Shown here one piece after another: positions 7,722-15,196 of a stretch of 20,424 nt of DNA. The DNA comes from JBEIFW01 sp044370695. Its GTDB lineage: Bacteria; Actinomycetota; Acidimicrobiia; Acidimicrobiales; Ilumatobacteraceae. Positions within the stretch are counted from its first letter, which is position 1; each line of letters begins with the position of its first letter. Where the stretch lies: positions 1 to 20,424 of the forward strand of contig JBILVB010000055.1 in assembly GCA_044370695.1 (NCBI GenBank), read 5' to 3'. A model generated the notes under the pieces. The model ran no database searches. It worked only from the letters and a program-made list of their open reading frames with translations, and had not been told where the DNA came from. Made by a program: the position numbers and the translations under genes.

Positions 7722-9620
7722 ATGGTCCGACCGCTCGACCCGTTGACCCCGGACGAACTCACCGCCGCAGTGGCGCTCGCTCGCACCGATCCACGATTCG
7801 GCCGGGAGCCCCGCTTCGCCTGGGTGGCGTTGGCGGAACCCGACAAGGCGACCCTCCAAGCGGGCGGAACCGTGCCCCGGCGCGCCGAGGTGGTGGTGGT
7901 CGATCGCGCCACCGGCCTGACCCACGACGGCGTGGTCGACCTCGATGCCGGTGTGGTCCAGCGGGCCGCTGCCCTGGCCGGTCTGCACGCCCCGACGCTC
8001 TACGAGGAGTGGACCGGGGCGGTGCGGGTCCTCGCCGACGAACGGGTGCAGGCTGCGCTGGCTCGTCGTGGGATCGCCGATCCCGCGACCCTGCACGTCG
8101 AGCCGTGGGGTGTCGGGTTCGGCGAGCCAGGGTGGGACCTCGAGCGCCGACGGATCGGACGGGTGACGTTCTTCGTACGCGACGACCCTGCCGACACCGC
8201 ATGGGCCCGCCCGGTCGAAGGGCTGGTTGTGCTCGCCGACCGGGTCAGTGCCGAGGTCATCGAGGTGATCGATCTCGAGGACCCACCGGAGATCCCGGCC
8301 GACCCGTGGCGGATCACCGACCCTGGCCGTGCCGCCCGTACCGACGTGGCGCCTCTGGTGATCACCCAGCCCGACGGCCCCGGGTTCACCGTCGACGGCT
8401 CGGTCATCACCTGGCAGCGCTGGCGGTTCCAGGTGTCGCTCCACCCGATCGAGGGGATCGTGCTGCGCGACGTCACCTACGACGACCCTGCGACGGGTCG
8501 ACGGCGGCGGGTGGCGTGGCGGCTGTCGGTGCCCGAGATGGTGGTCCCCTACGGCGATCCGTCGCCGATGCACGAGTGGCGCCATGTCTTCGACGCCGGT
8601 GAAGTCGGCTTGGGCCGAAACGCCACCAGCCTCACGCTCGGCTGCGACTGCCTCGGCGAGATCCGGTACCTCGACGGCCATGTCGTCGAGGCCGACGGCA
8701 CGGTCCGCACGATCCCGAACGCCATCTGCCTCCACGAGGAGGACGACGGCGTGCTGTGGCGTCACTACGACGCCAGAACCGACACCACCGAGGTGCGCCG
8801 GCGCCGGCGGTTCGTCGTGTCGTCGTGGACGAACCTCGGCAACTACGACTACGGCTTCTACTGGCGCTTCCAACAGGACGGCTCCATCGAGCCCGAAGTG
8901 CGTCTGACCGGGGTCGCGCTGGCGTCGGCGATCGAGCCGGGGACCACGCCGGAGCACGGTGTCGTGGTGGCGCCCGGGCTGTCGGCCCCGCACCACCAGC
9001 ACCTGTTCTCGTTCCGGCTCGATCTCGACGTCGACGGCGCTGCGAACACGGTGGAGGAGGTCGACGTCGTCGCACCGGCCATCGACGAGCACAACCGTCG
9101 AGGTACCGCCATGGTGGCGCAGCACACGACCATCGGGCGCGAGTCCGAAGGCCGCCGCATGAACGACCCGTTGCGCAGCCGTGCCTGGTACGTCCGAAAC
9201 CGCGGCGTGACCAACGCGCTCGGCGAACCGGTCGGGTACAAGCTCGTGCCCGGCGGGGGAGCGGTGCTGCTCGCCGATCCCTCCTCGCCGGTCGCGGCGC
9301 GCGCCGGGTTCGCGCGCCACCACCTGTGGGTGACCGCCTACGACCCCGGCCAACTGCGGCCGGCAGGGCACTACCCGAACCAGCACCCCGGCGGAGCCGG
9401 CCTACCCGCGTGGTCGGCGGCCGACCGGCCCCTGGAGGACACCGACGTCGTGCTCTGGTACACGATCGGGACCACGCACGTGGCCCGGCCGGAGGACTGG
9501 CCGGTCATGCCCGTGGCGCGGGCGTCGTTCGTGCTCGAGCCGGTGGGCTTCTTCGACCGCAACCCTGCCCTCGACGTGCCGCCGCAGGCCCTCGTCAATC
9601 CCGGGGGGCACTGCCACTGA
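7722..9620 (+). CDS. Copper-containing primary amine oxidase (TPQ cofactor)
   Basis: Oxidises a primary amine with O2 to the aldehyde, ammonia and hydrogen peroxide. The protein has 632 residues, close to the bacterial AGAO enzyme. All active-site residues are visible. The tyrosine that self-oxidises to topaquinone is Y375 in GNYDYGFYW, the catalytic base is D291 in FDAGEVGLG, and the copper ligands are H425 and H427 in HHQHLFSF and H586 in THVARPEDWPVMP. The start MVRPLDPLTPDE is typical of the cytosolic bacterial form, with no signal peptide. It is the last gene of the + strand run, 52 bp after the regulator, and converges on the small gene of module 3 across a 54 bp gap in which I see no convincing terminator hairpin. 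The substrate may be the amine made by the decarboxylase upstream. Confidence 0.95.
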   Translation: MVRPLDPLTPDELTAAVALARTDPRFGREPRFAWVALAEPDKATLQAGGTVPRRAEVVVVDRATGLTHDGVVDLDAGVVQRAAALAGLHAPTLYEEWTGAVRVLADERVQAALARRGIADPATLHVEPWGVGFGEPGWDLERRRIGRVTFFVRDDPADTAWARPVEGLVVLADRVSAEVIEVIDLEDPPEIPADPWRITDPGRAARTDVAPLVITQPDGPGFTVDGSVITWQRWRFQVSLHPIEGIVLRDVTYDDPATGRRRRVAWRLSVPEMVVPYGDPSPMHEWRHVFDAGEVGLGRNATSLTLGCDCLGEIRYLDGHVVEADGTVRTIPNAICLHEEDDGVLWRHYDARTDTTEVRRRRRFVVSSWTNLGNYDYGFYWRFQQDGSIEPEVRLTGVALASAIEPGTTPEHGVVVAPGLSAPHHQHLFSFRLDLDVDGAANTVEEVDVVAPAIDEHNRRGTAMVAQHTTIGRESEGRRMNDPLRSRAWYVRNRGVTNALGEPVGYKLVPGGGAVLLADPSSPVAARAGFARHHLWVTAYDPGQLRPAGHYPNQHPGGAGLPAWSAADRPLEDTDVVLWYTIGTTHVARPEDWPVMPVARASFVLEPVGFFDRNPALDVPPQALVNPGGHCH

Positions 9621-9674
9621 GGCGGGGCCGGCGGTGAACCCTTCGGTCGGAGGCGGGTCCGGGCATGTCGAGGG

Positions 9675-10184
9675 TCACGGCGGCGTCGGGCAGGCGACGC
9701 GGCCGAGCGAGCTGCCGGCGTCGGAGGCCGTCTTGAAGCCACCGACGAGCGTGTTGGCGAACGACTCCGGATCGGCGAGCGAGGCACCGGCGACGGCGTT
9801 GCGGGCTTGCGTGAGCTCGGTCAGGACGGCCTCGAGGGCGCGGCGTCGGTTCGCCTCGAGCGGGGCGTCGGGGCGTTGGAGGGTCGCCAGCAGGGGCGTG
9901 AGAGCCGTGCGCTGCTCGTCGATCAGTCGCAGGGTGCGGTCCCGGGCGACCTCGAGGGAGGGTGCCTCCCGCAGCTGGGCGAGCGGGTCCGGGTCGGCGG
10001 TGGCTCGGGCCTGCTGCCAGGTGCTCACGGCCTGGCAGCGTTCGGCACGTATGGCGGCGGTGTCGCCGGTGCTGGTGGCCGGGGTGTCCGTCCGGTCGCC
10101 GAATCCACGCCCGACGATCGTGAGCGCGAGCGCAGCGAACGCCGCCGCGAGCGCGACGTACAGGCGGCGCGCCGGGCTCGTCAC
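9675..10184 (-). CDS. Small membrane-anchored two-Cys protein, module 3 partner
   Basis: Unrecognised protein of 169 residues. Residues about 7-25 form one hydrophobic segment (YVALAAAFAALALTIVG), acting as a membrane anchor or uncleaved signal. The rest is predicted extracytoplasmic, rich in Ala, Leu, Glu and Arg, and looks like a helical bundle. It has just two cysteines: C50 in AERCQAVSTWQQAR and C165 in the terminal VACPTPP. Paralogues at 14687-15196 and 17535-18059 keep both, 115-116 residues apart. GTG 10184 overlaps the stop of the large secreted gene (GTGA), and its GGAG ribosome binding site lies inside that gene, so translation is coupled. The two products are probably made in step and act together outside the membrane. 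No enzymatic motif is seen. Confidence 0.82.
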   Translation of the reverse strand: MTSPARRLYVALAAAFAALALTIVGRGFGDRTDTPATSTGDTAAIRAERCQAVSTWQQARATADPDPLAQLREAPSLEVARDRTLRLIDEQRTALTPLLATLQRPDAPLEANRRRALEAVLTELTQARNAVAGASLADPESFANTLVGGFKTASDAGSSLGRVACPTPP

Positions 10185-12604
10185 GCCGCTCCGATCGCCG
10201 GTCGGTCGGTGCCGGCGCGGAGGCCGAAGTTGGCGGTGACGGTGCCGGCGGTCGCCACGGTCACCGTGGTGGTGCCGTCGAGCGTGCCGTCGGGGTCGAC
10301 GGCGACCTCGTAGGAACCGGCGGCGATCTGGACCACGTATTGGCCGGGGGGAGCGATCGCCATGGTGTAGGCGCCGGTGCTCGAGGTCGTGGTGGTCGCC
10401 ACCGTCGTGCCGTTGCGGCGGATCGTGACGGAGATGCCGGCGATCGGGGGATCGGCGACGTCGATGGCACCGTTACGGTTGGTGTCCTCGACGACGGTCC
10501 CGGAGACGGTGCCGGCGCAGTTGGCGTCGCTGGCAACGGCGACGGCGCGCGCGGCCCGTGCGCCCGTGCCGGTGACGGCGGCGAGGGTCACCTCCCGGGG
10601 GCTGGTGTCGCAGGTGAGCGACACCATCGGGTCGACGCAGAACTGGACCGGGTCCCCGTCGAAGATCAGCTCGACCTTGGGCGCGACGTTGTCGTCCCAG
10701 GCCTTGGTGCCGACCGCTACGAGATCGACGTCGACACGCAGCTCTTTGTTCGTGCTCCAGGGGATCCCCGTCAGACCGACGACGCCAGTGGTGCCGAGCA
10801 GCTCGACCGGTCCGGCGACCACGGCGCCGGTGCCGGTGTTGACGACGCTCAGGCGGGCGGCGTTGAACTCGTTGCCCGGGGTGAGCGAGGCGTCGCTGAG
10901 GCGGGCCTCGGACCAGCTCAGGGACCGGGTGGCGTTGTCGCAGTAGAAGCGTTCGGGTGCCACGGTGACGCTCACCGTCTGGCGCTTGCAGCCCGGATTC
11001 CCGTCGGTGGTGTCGAACGAGAAAAGCACCTTGCGGTCGGTGGCGCCCCAGGCGCAGGTGCCGACGGTGGTGAACCCGTAGGGGCCGCCCGGGGAATTCG
11101 GTGGCAACCCTCTCCGCAGACCGTCGGTGTAGTCGTTCGTGGCGCACGGGTTGTCCGTGACCCAGTCCCAGCAGAACACCGCCGAGCCCAGCCCTGCGTC
11201 GTTGGGCCAGTGGTCGAAGCCCCCGCCGGCGTGGAAGGTGCGGGTGGGCCCCTCGGCCTCGTGCCACGCGGCGAGGTAGGGGATCCCGCAGCAGTTTTTC
11301 CCGTTGAACGTGCCCCACATGCCTTCTGGTGTCGCTCTGGTGGTGGGGTTCGTGCCGTCGAGGCCGACACAGGTGCGTGAGAACTGCGAACCGAGGCACA
11401 CGCCGGTACGGGCGCCGGCGGCGTTCTTGCGGAAGAACACGGCGAACGCGAAGCGGTCGCCGGCGGCCGTCACCACGGTGACCGGGCCGCTCCAGCCGGT
11501 GCACGGTTGCCCGGTGGCGACGTCGAAGCAGTGCAGGTAACCCCGCGGCGTGCTCGGCTTGCGGATCGACCAGGCAAAGTCGTCGGCCAGGGAGGCGTAG
11601 AGCCGGTTCCCGTCGACGGCGACGTCGATGAGACCGACCTGGCCGGCGAAATCGTTGTTGCCGTCTTTCGCCGGGAGCGCCGCGAGCGAACCGGCGAGCG
11701 CCGTCGGCTTCGGGTAACCGCTGCACGCCAGCTTCGTGCTCGCGTCGAGGCAGTACACGTTGTGGTCGTCGACGACGAGGTAGATCTTCGTGCCGATGGC
11801 GACCGGCTGGGACGACCGGTCGAGACCCATGTCCCAGATGGACTTCGGGCGGTTCACGAGGTTGACGCGGCCGCACGACGTACCCGTCGGCGGGTCGATG
11901 CAGACCAGCCCGAGGCCGGCGTCGTTGATCTTGAACCACAGCTTGCCGTCCACGGCGACCGGCGCGCTCGGGGCGTTGTTCGCGTACGCCCCCAGGTTGG
12001 TCGGGTAGTCCGGGCAGATCAACTTCGTCGTCAGGTCCGTGCAGCTGATGGGCTTGTCGACGTCGTGGTGGTGGTGGTGGACCATGTAGGCGCGACCCTC
12101 GAGGATCGTCGGCACGTAGCCGTCCCCGGTGGTCGGTGCGTTGATGACGGCCTCGGGGGGTGGCGGCGCCACGACGGCGCGCCCGGTGGAGCGCCTCGGT
12201 AGCAGCAGGTTGGTGAACCGCACGATCCTCGTCGTGGCCGACGGCGTGGGGGTGAACGTCGTGGTGCCGTCCGACCACGAGACGGTCCAGTCCGGCGGGC
12301 TGGTCACCGTCGCACCGACGAAGGACTGCTTGGCGTCGGCGGTGCCGCCGACCGTGGCACCGAGCACCGGTCCGGAGGCGTCGAGTTCGTAACCGACCCG
12401 CCAGGGCAGGCGGCCGTTGTTGGTCGCCGTCGGCGGGGCGTCCACGGTGACCTGCTCGGTCACGGTGACCGGCGGGTTGCCCCGGGCCGGGTCGGCCTGG
12501 GCCGTGACGACGCCTCCGGCGGCGACCAGCAGGCACAGCAGTACGCCCGCGCCTCTACCGCCACCGGTGCTGCGTCTCCGGGGAGCGCCATCGAACCTGG
12601 TCAT
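10181..12604 (-). CDS. Large secreted Cys-paired propeller-like protein with SdrD/CnaB-like C-terminus, module 3
   Basis: Unassigned secreted protein of 807 residues. A signal peptide covers about 1-36 (hydrophobic core VLLCLLVAAGGVV). A beta domain at about 45-145 contains LPWRVGY and PPDWTVSW. A propeller-like region at about 160-540 contains HHHHH (176-180), the invariant EAEGPTRTFH (449-458) and six Cys pairs: C188-C197, C235-C244, C285-C294, C359-C368, C403-C412 and C478-C487. A beta-sandwich with a seventh pair (C656-C665) follows, then an SdrD_B-like domain with a calcium-type DTNRNGAID (707-715). Blades resemble PQQ-type repeats (xxCxDxxTGxxC), with the hairpin probably held by a disulphide. 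No LPXTG or C-terminal membrane segment is seen. ATG 12604 is preferred over GTG 12616. Divergent from the + strand synthetase; the stop overlaps the small partner's start. Confidence 0.85.
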   Translation of the reverse strand: MTRFDGAPRRRSTGGGRGAGVLLCLLVAAGGVVTAQADPARGNPPVTVTEQVTVDAPPTATNNGRLPWRVGYELDASGPVLGATVGGTADAKQSFVGATVTSPPDWTVSWSDGTTTFTPTPSATTRIVRFTNLLLPRRSTGRAVVAPPPPEAVINAPTTGDGYVPTILEGRAYMVHHHHHDVDKPISCTDLTTKLICPDYPTNLGAYANNAPSAPVAVDGKLWFKINDAGLGLVCIDPPTGTSCGRVNLVNRPKSIWDMGLDRSSQPVAIGTKIYLVVDDHNVYCLDASTKLACSGYPKPTALAGSLAALPAKDGNNDFAGQVGLIDVAVDGNRLYASLADDFAWSIRKPSTPRGYLHCFDVATGQPCTGWSGPVTVVTAAGDRFAFAVFFRKNAAGARTGVCLGSQFSRTCVGLDGTNPTTRATPEGMWGTFNGKNCCGIPYLAAWHEAEGPTRTFHAGGGFDHWPNDAGLGSAVFCWDWVTDNPCATNDYTDGLRRGLPPNSPGGPYGFTTVGTCAWGATDRKVLFSFDTTDGNPGCKRQTVSVTVAPERFYCDNATRSLSWSEARLSDASLTPGNEFNAARLSVVNTGTGAVVAGPVELLGTTGVVGLTGIPWSTNKELRVDVDLVAVGTKAWDDNVAPKVELIFDGDPVQFCVDPMVSLTCDTSPREVTLAAVTGTGARAARAVAVASDANCAGTVSGTVVEDTNRNGAIDVADPPIAGISVTIRRNGTTVATTTTSSTGAYTMAIAPPGQYVVQIAAGSYEVAVDPDGTLDGTTTVTVATAGTVTANFGLRAGTDRPAIGAA
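10189..10192 (-). promoter_or_regulatory. Ribosome binding site nested in the end of the module 3 large gene
   Basis: GGAG on the minus strand, 4 bases before GTG 10184. It is read as part of the I-G-A-A codons that end the large protein, and the same arrangement occurs in modules 1 and 2. Confidence 0.6.
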
Positions 12605-12636
12605 CCCACCTGCCACTGTCGTGCCCTGCCGCCGGT

Positions 12637-12671
12637 CCCCTCATCGGTCGGTGCGGGCGCAACATGAGGGG
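12637..12671. repeat. Second, wider inverted repeat in the divergent region
   Basis: CCCCTCAT (12637-12644) and ATGAGGGG (12664-12671) are exact reverse complements separated by 19 bases. The right arm overlaps the spacer of the 12657-12677 dyad, so the two pairings are mutually exclusive. It could be chance in so GC-rich a region. Confidence 0.35.
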
Positions 12672-12677
12672 TTGCGC
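12657..12677. promoter_or_regulatory. Operator-like inverted repeat between divergent genes
   Basis: GCGCAAC, a 7-base spacer (ATGAGGG), then GTTGCGC: a perfect 7 bp dyad spanning 21 bases. It lies midway in the 146 bp region between the module 3 large gene and the propionyl-CoA synthetase-like gene. The size and position suit a regulator site serving both genes. No regulator gene lies beside it and the binding protein is unknown. Confidence 0.4.
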
Positions 12678-12736
12678 AGACGTCGGCGCGGGTTGCCTCC
12701 TGTGACCGGGCGCAGGGGCGAGCGGGGCGGGGCCGC

Positions 12737-12742
12737 TACGGT
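12737..12742 (+). promoter_or_regulatory. prpE: Candidate -10 box giving a leaderless transcript
   Basis: TACGGT fits the TAnnnT pattern and ends 8 bases before ATG 12751, so transcription would begin at or next to the start codon. This fits the absence of any ribosome binding site there. Leaderless messages are common in actinobacteria. No clear -35 is seen. Confidence 0.4.
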
Positions 12743-12750
12743 CCGGCCTC

Positions 12751-14715
12751 ATGGGCGCCTTCGACGACACCTACCGCCGTTCCCACGAGGATCCGGAGGG
12801 CTTCTGGGCCGAGGCTGCCGGCCTGATCGACTGGGTCACGCCGCCGTCGAAGGTGCTCACCCGGATCGACGAGCACCACTACCGCTGGTTCGAGGGCGGC
12901 GTGCTCAACACGTGCGCGAATGCGCTCGACCGTCACGTGGCCGCCGGGCGCGGCGCGCAGGCCGCGCTGATCTACGACAGCCCGGTGACGGGCCGCACGG
13001 CGACCTACAGCTACGCAGCCCTGCTCGACGAGGTGGCGCGCTTCGCCGGGGTGCTCGCCGGCCTCGGTGTCGGCAAGGGTGACCGGGTCCTCGTCTACCT
13101 GCCGATGGTGCCCGAGGCCGTCGTCGCCGTGCTGGCCTGCGCCCGGCTCGGGGCCGTCCACTCGGTGGTGTTCGGCGGCTTCGCTCCGCACGAGCTCGCC
13201 GTGCGCATCGACGACGCGCAGCCCAAGGTGATCGTGTCCGCCAACGGCGGCATCGAGGTGCAGCGGGTGATCCCGTACAAGCCCTTGCTGGACCTGGCGA
13301 TCGCCGAAGCCGAGCACCGTGTCGAGCGGTGCGTGATCCTCCAGCGCGACGTCACCACGTTGTCGGGTGCGCCGATCCCGCAGGCCGAGATGGTCGCCGG
13401 TCGCGATCTCGACTGGCACGAGCTGATGGCGTCGGCGGTGCCGCACGACCCGGTCCCGGTCGATGCGTGGGATCCGCTCTACGTCCTCTACACGTCGGGC
13501 ACGACCGGGAAGCCCAAGGGGGTGGTGCGCGACAACGGCGGTCACGCCGTGGCGCTGCGGTGGTCGATGCCGAACGTGTACGACACCCACCCGGGCGAGG
13601 TGTTCTGGGCCGCCAGCGACGTCGGCTGGGTGGTCGGCCACAGCTACATCGTCTACGCCCCGCTGTTGAGCGGCTGCACGACGGTGCTGTTCGAAGGCAA
13701 GCCCGTGGGCACGCCCGACCCCGGCGCCTTCTGGCGGGTGGTGGCCGAGCACGGGGTCGTCACGCTGTTCACCGCACCGACCGCGTTCCGGGCGATCAAG
13801 AAGGAGGACCCGACCGGGTCGCACCTGGCGCACCACGACCTGTCCCGGTTCCGCGCGCTGTTCCTCGCCGGCGAGCGTCTCGACCCCGACACCTACCACT
13901 GGGCCAAGGGGCTCTTGGGGGCGCGACCGGTGGTCGACCACTGGTGGCAGACCGAGACCGGGTGGCCGATCGCCGCGGACTGCCTCGGCATCGAGGTGCT
14001 GCCGACCAAGCCCGGCTCGCCGACCAAGCCGACGCCGGGATACCGGGTCCGGATCCTCGACCCGAACACCGGGGCGCCCCTGCCGGTCAACACCGAAGGG
14101 GCCGTCGCCATCGAACTGCCGTTGCCGCCGTCGTGCCTCCCGACGCTGTGGAACGACGACGCCCGCTTCGTGTCGTCGTACCTGTCGGCGTTCCCCGGCC
14201 ACTACAACACCGGCGACGGCGGCTACCTCGACGACGACGGCTACCTCTACGTGATGGGCCGCATCGACGACGTGATCAACGTGGCGGGCCACCGGCTCTC
14301 GACGGGCGCCATGGAGGAGGTGCTGGCGACCCATCCGGACGTCGCGGAGTGCGCCGTGGTCGGCGTGGCCGACGAGCTCAAGGGGCAGGTGCCGGTCGGC
14401 TTCGTCGTGTTGAAGGCCGGTGTCGCCCGGGACCCCGAGGCGTTGCGGGGTGAGCTGGTCGCGATGGTGCGTGAGCGGATCGGCGCAGTCGCAGCGTTCA
14501 AGGAGGCGCTGGTCGTGGCCCGTCTCCCGAAGACCCGCAGCGGCAAGGTGTTGCGAGCGACGATGCGGTCCATCGCCGACGGGCGGGACTACTCGGTGCC
14601 GTCGACGATCGAGGATCCGGTGTCGTTGGACGAGATCGCTGCGGCGCTGCGGTCCCGGGCAGCGTCGCCGACCGATGGAGGCGACGTCACGGGTTCGCCG
14701 GGGGGCAGGCGATGA
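12751..14715 (+). CDS. prpE: Propionyl-CoA synthetase-like acyl-CoA ligase (PrpE/ACSS3 type)
   Basis: AMP-forming ligase of 654 residues that activates a short-chain carboxylate, most likely propionate, with ATP and CoA. The N-terminus (SHEDPEGFWAEAAGLIDW, then VLNTCANALDRHV) and the segment LPPSCLPTLWNDD are typical of PrpE rather than Acs. The adenylate-forming motifs are complete: YTSGTTGKPKGVV, HWWQTETGWPI, YNTGDGGYLDDDGY and the C-terminal KTRSGKVLR with catalytic K599, the usual site of regulatory lysine acetylation. ATG 12751 has no ribosome binding site and a -10-like TACGGT just upstream, so it may be read from a leaderless message. Divergent from module 3; its last 29 bp overlap the end of the convergent small gene of module 2. 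Acetyl-CoA synthetase activity is the alternative. Confidence 0.9.
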   Translation: MGAFDDTYRRSHEDPEGFWAEAAGLIDWVTPPSKVLTRIDEHHYRWFEGGVLNTCANALDRHVAAGRGAQAALIYDSPVTGRTATYSYAALLDEVARFAGVLAGLGVGKGDRVLVYLPMVPEAVVAVLACARLGAVHSVVFGGFAPHELAVRIDDAQPKVIVSANGGIEVQRVIPYKPLLDLAIAEAEHRVERCVILQRDVTTLSGAPIPQAEMVAGRDLDWHELMASAVPHDPVPVDAWDPLYVLYTSGTTGKPKGVVRDNGGHAVALRWSMPNVYDTHPGEVFWAASDVGWVVGHSYIVYAPLLSGCTTVLFEGKPVGTPDPGAFWRVVAEHGVVTLFTAPTAFRAIKKEDPTGSHLAHHDLSRFRALFLAGERLDPDTYHWAKGLLGARPVVDHWWQTETGWPIAADCLGIEVLPTKPGSPTKPTPGYRVRILDPNTGAPLPVNTEGAVAIELPLPPSCLPTLWNDDARFVSSYLSAFPGHYNTGDGGYLDDDGYLYVMGRIDDVINVAGHRLSTGAMEEVLATHPDVAECAVVGVADELKGQVPVGFVVLKAGVARDPEALRGELVAMVRERIGAVAAFKEALVVARLPKTRSGKVLRATMRSIADGRDYSVPSTIEDPVSLDEIAAALRSRAASPTDGGDVTGSPGGRR

Positions 14716-15196
14716 GGAGCAGCGCCTCCTCGGCCTCCTCGGCGTCGTAGATCGCATCGCTGCTTGTCGATTCGAGCGTGTCGCTCCCGGGTGCGGTGGC
14801 CGCGATCGACGCCCGTGCGGCGGCGAACTTGGCGAGGGCCTCGGTGATGGCCGGCCGCAGGGAGCTCACCCGGGCCGGCGCGTCCGGCATCTCGAGAAGC
14901 GCCACGAGCGGGGTGAACCGCCGCTCGAGCGCGTCGAGATGGGCCAGGGTGATCGAACGCAACTGGGCGCCGTCGGACGCGTGACGGAGATCGAAGTGCA
15001 GTGCCCGAGTGGCCGCCGGGGTCCGCTCGGCCTGCACGACGCCGGTGGCGGCGCAGGCCGTTGCGGCCCATGCGGCAGTTCGGCCGACCGGGTCGGCAGT
15101 GTCCGGGCTCGGCCGGGTGAACACGAGCGCGCCGCCGAGCCCTGCTGCGGCGGTGAGCGCGGCCGCGACGACCCCGGTGCGCGCAGTGAGGGTCAC
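14687..15196 (-). CDS. Small membrane-anchored two-Cys protein, module 2 partner
   Basis: Unrecognised protein of 169 residues and the most divergent of the three small partners. A hydrophobic segment at about 8-27 (GVVAAALTAAAGLGGALVF) should anchor it. The extracytoplasmic remainder is helical in character and ends in an acidic patch (YDAEEAEEA). The cysteines are C48 and C164 (IACPPANP), 116 residues apart. The WQQ block around the first Cys in the other two copies is missing, so kinship rests on size, layout, Cys spacing, the segment PLVALLEMPDAP and the terminal CPP. GTG 15196 overlaps the large gene's stop (GTGA), preceded by GGAG at 15201-15204. Its 3' end overlaps the convergent synthetase gene by 29 bp, with no visible terminator. 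Confidence 0.8.
   Translation of the reverse strand: MTLTARTGVVAAALTAAAGLGGALVFTRPSPDTADPVGRTAAWAATACAATGVVQAERTPAATRALHFDLRHASDGAQLRSITLAHLDALERRFTPLVALLEMPDAPARVSSLRPAITEALAKFAAARASIAATAPGSDTLESTSSDAIYDAEEAEEALLLIACPPANP

Noticed and set aside
9621..9674. Bidirectional terminator between the amine oxidase and the module 3 small gene.
   Set aside because: Only 3-4 bp pairings could be found, with no T-run on either side.
12041..12079. A run of CAC/GTG triplets as a microsatellite or contingency locus.
   Set aside because: It is only five His codons with a similar run in each paralogue, so it reads as a conserved protein feature.
10473..12536. A 687-codon open frame on the minus strand in a second frame of the module 3 large gene, and similar long frames antisense to most genes.
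   Set aside because: They are rich in Arg, Pro and Gly with no domains, as expected for off-frame reading of high-GC codons. The overlapping frame in each case has a signal peptide or clear family motifs.
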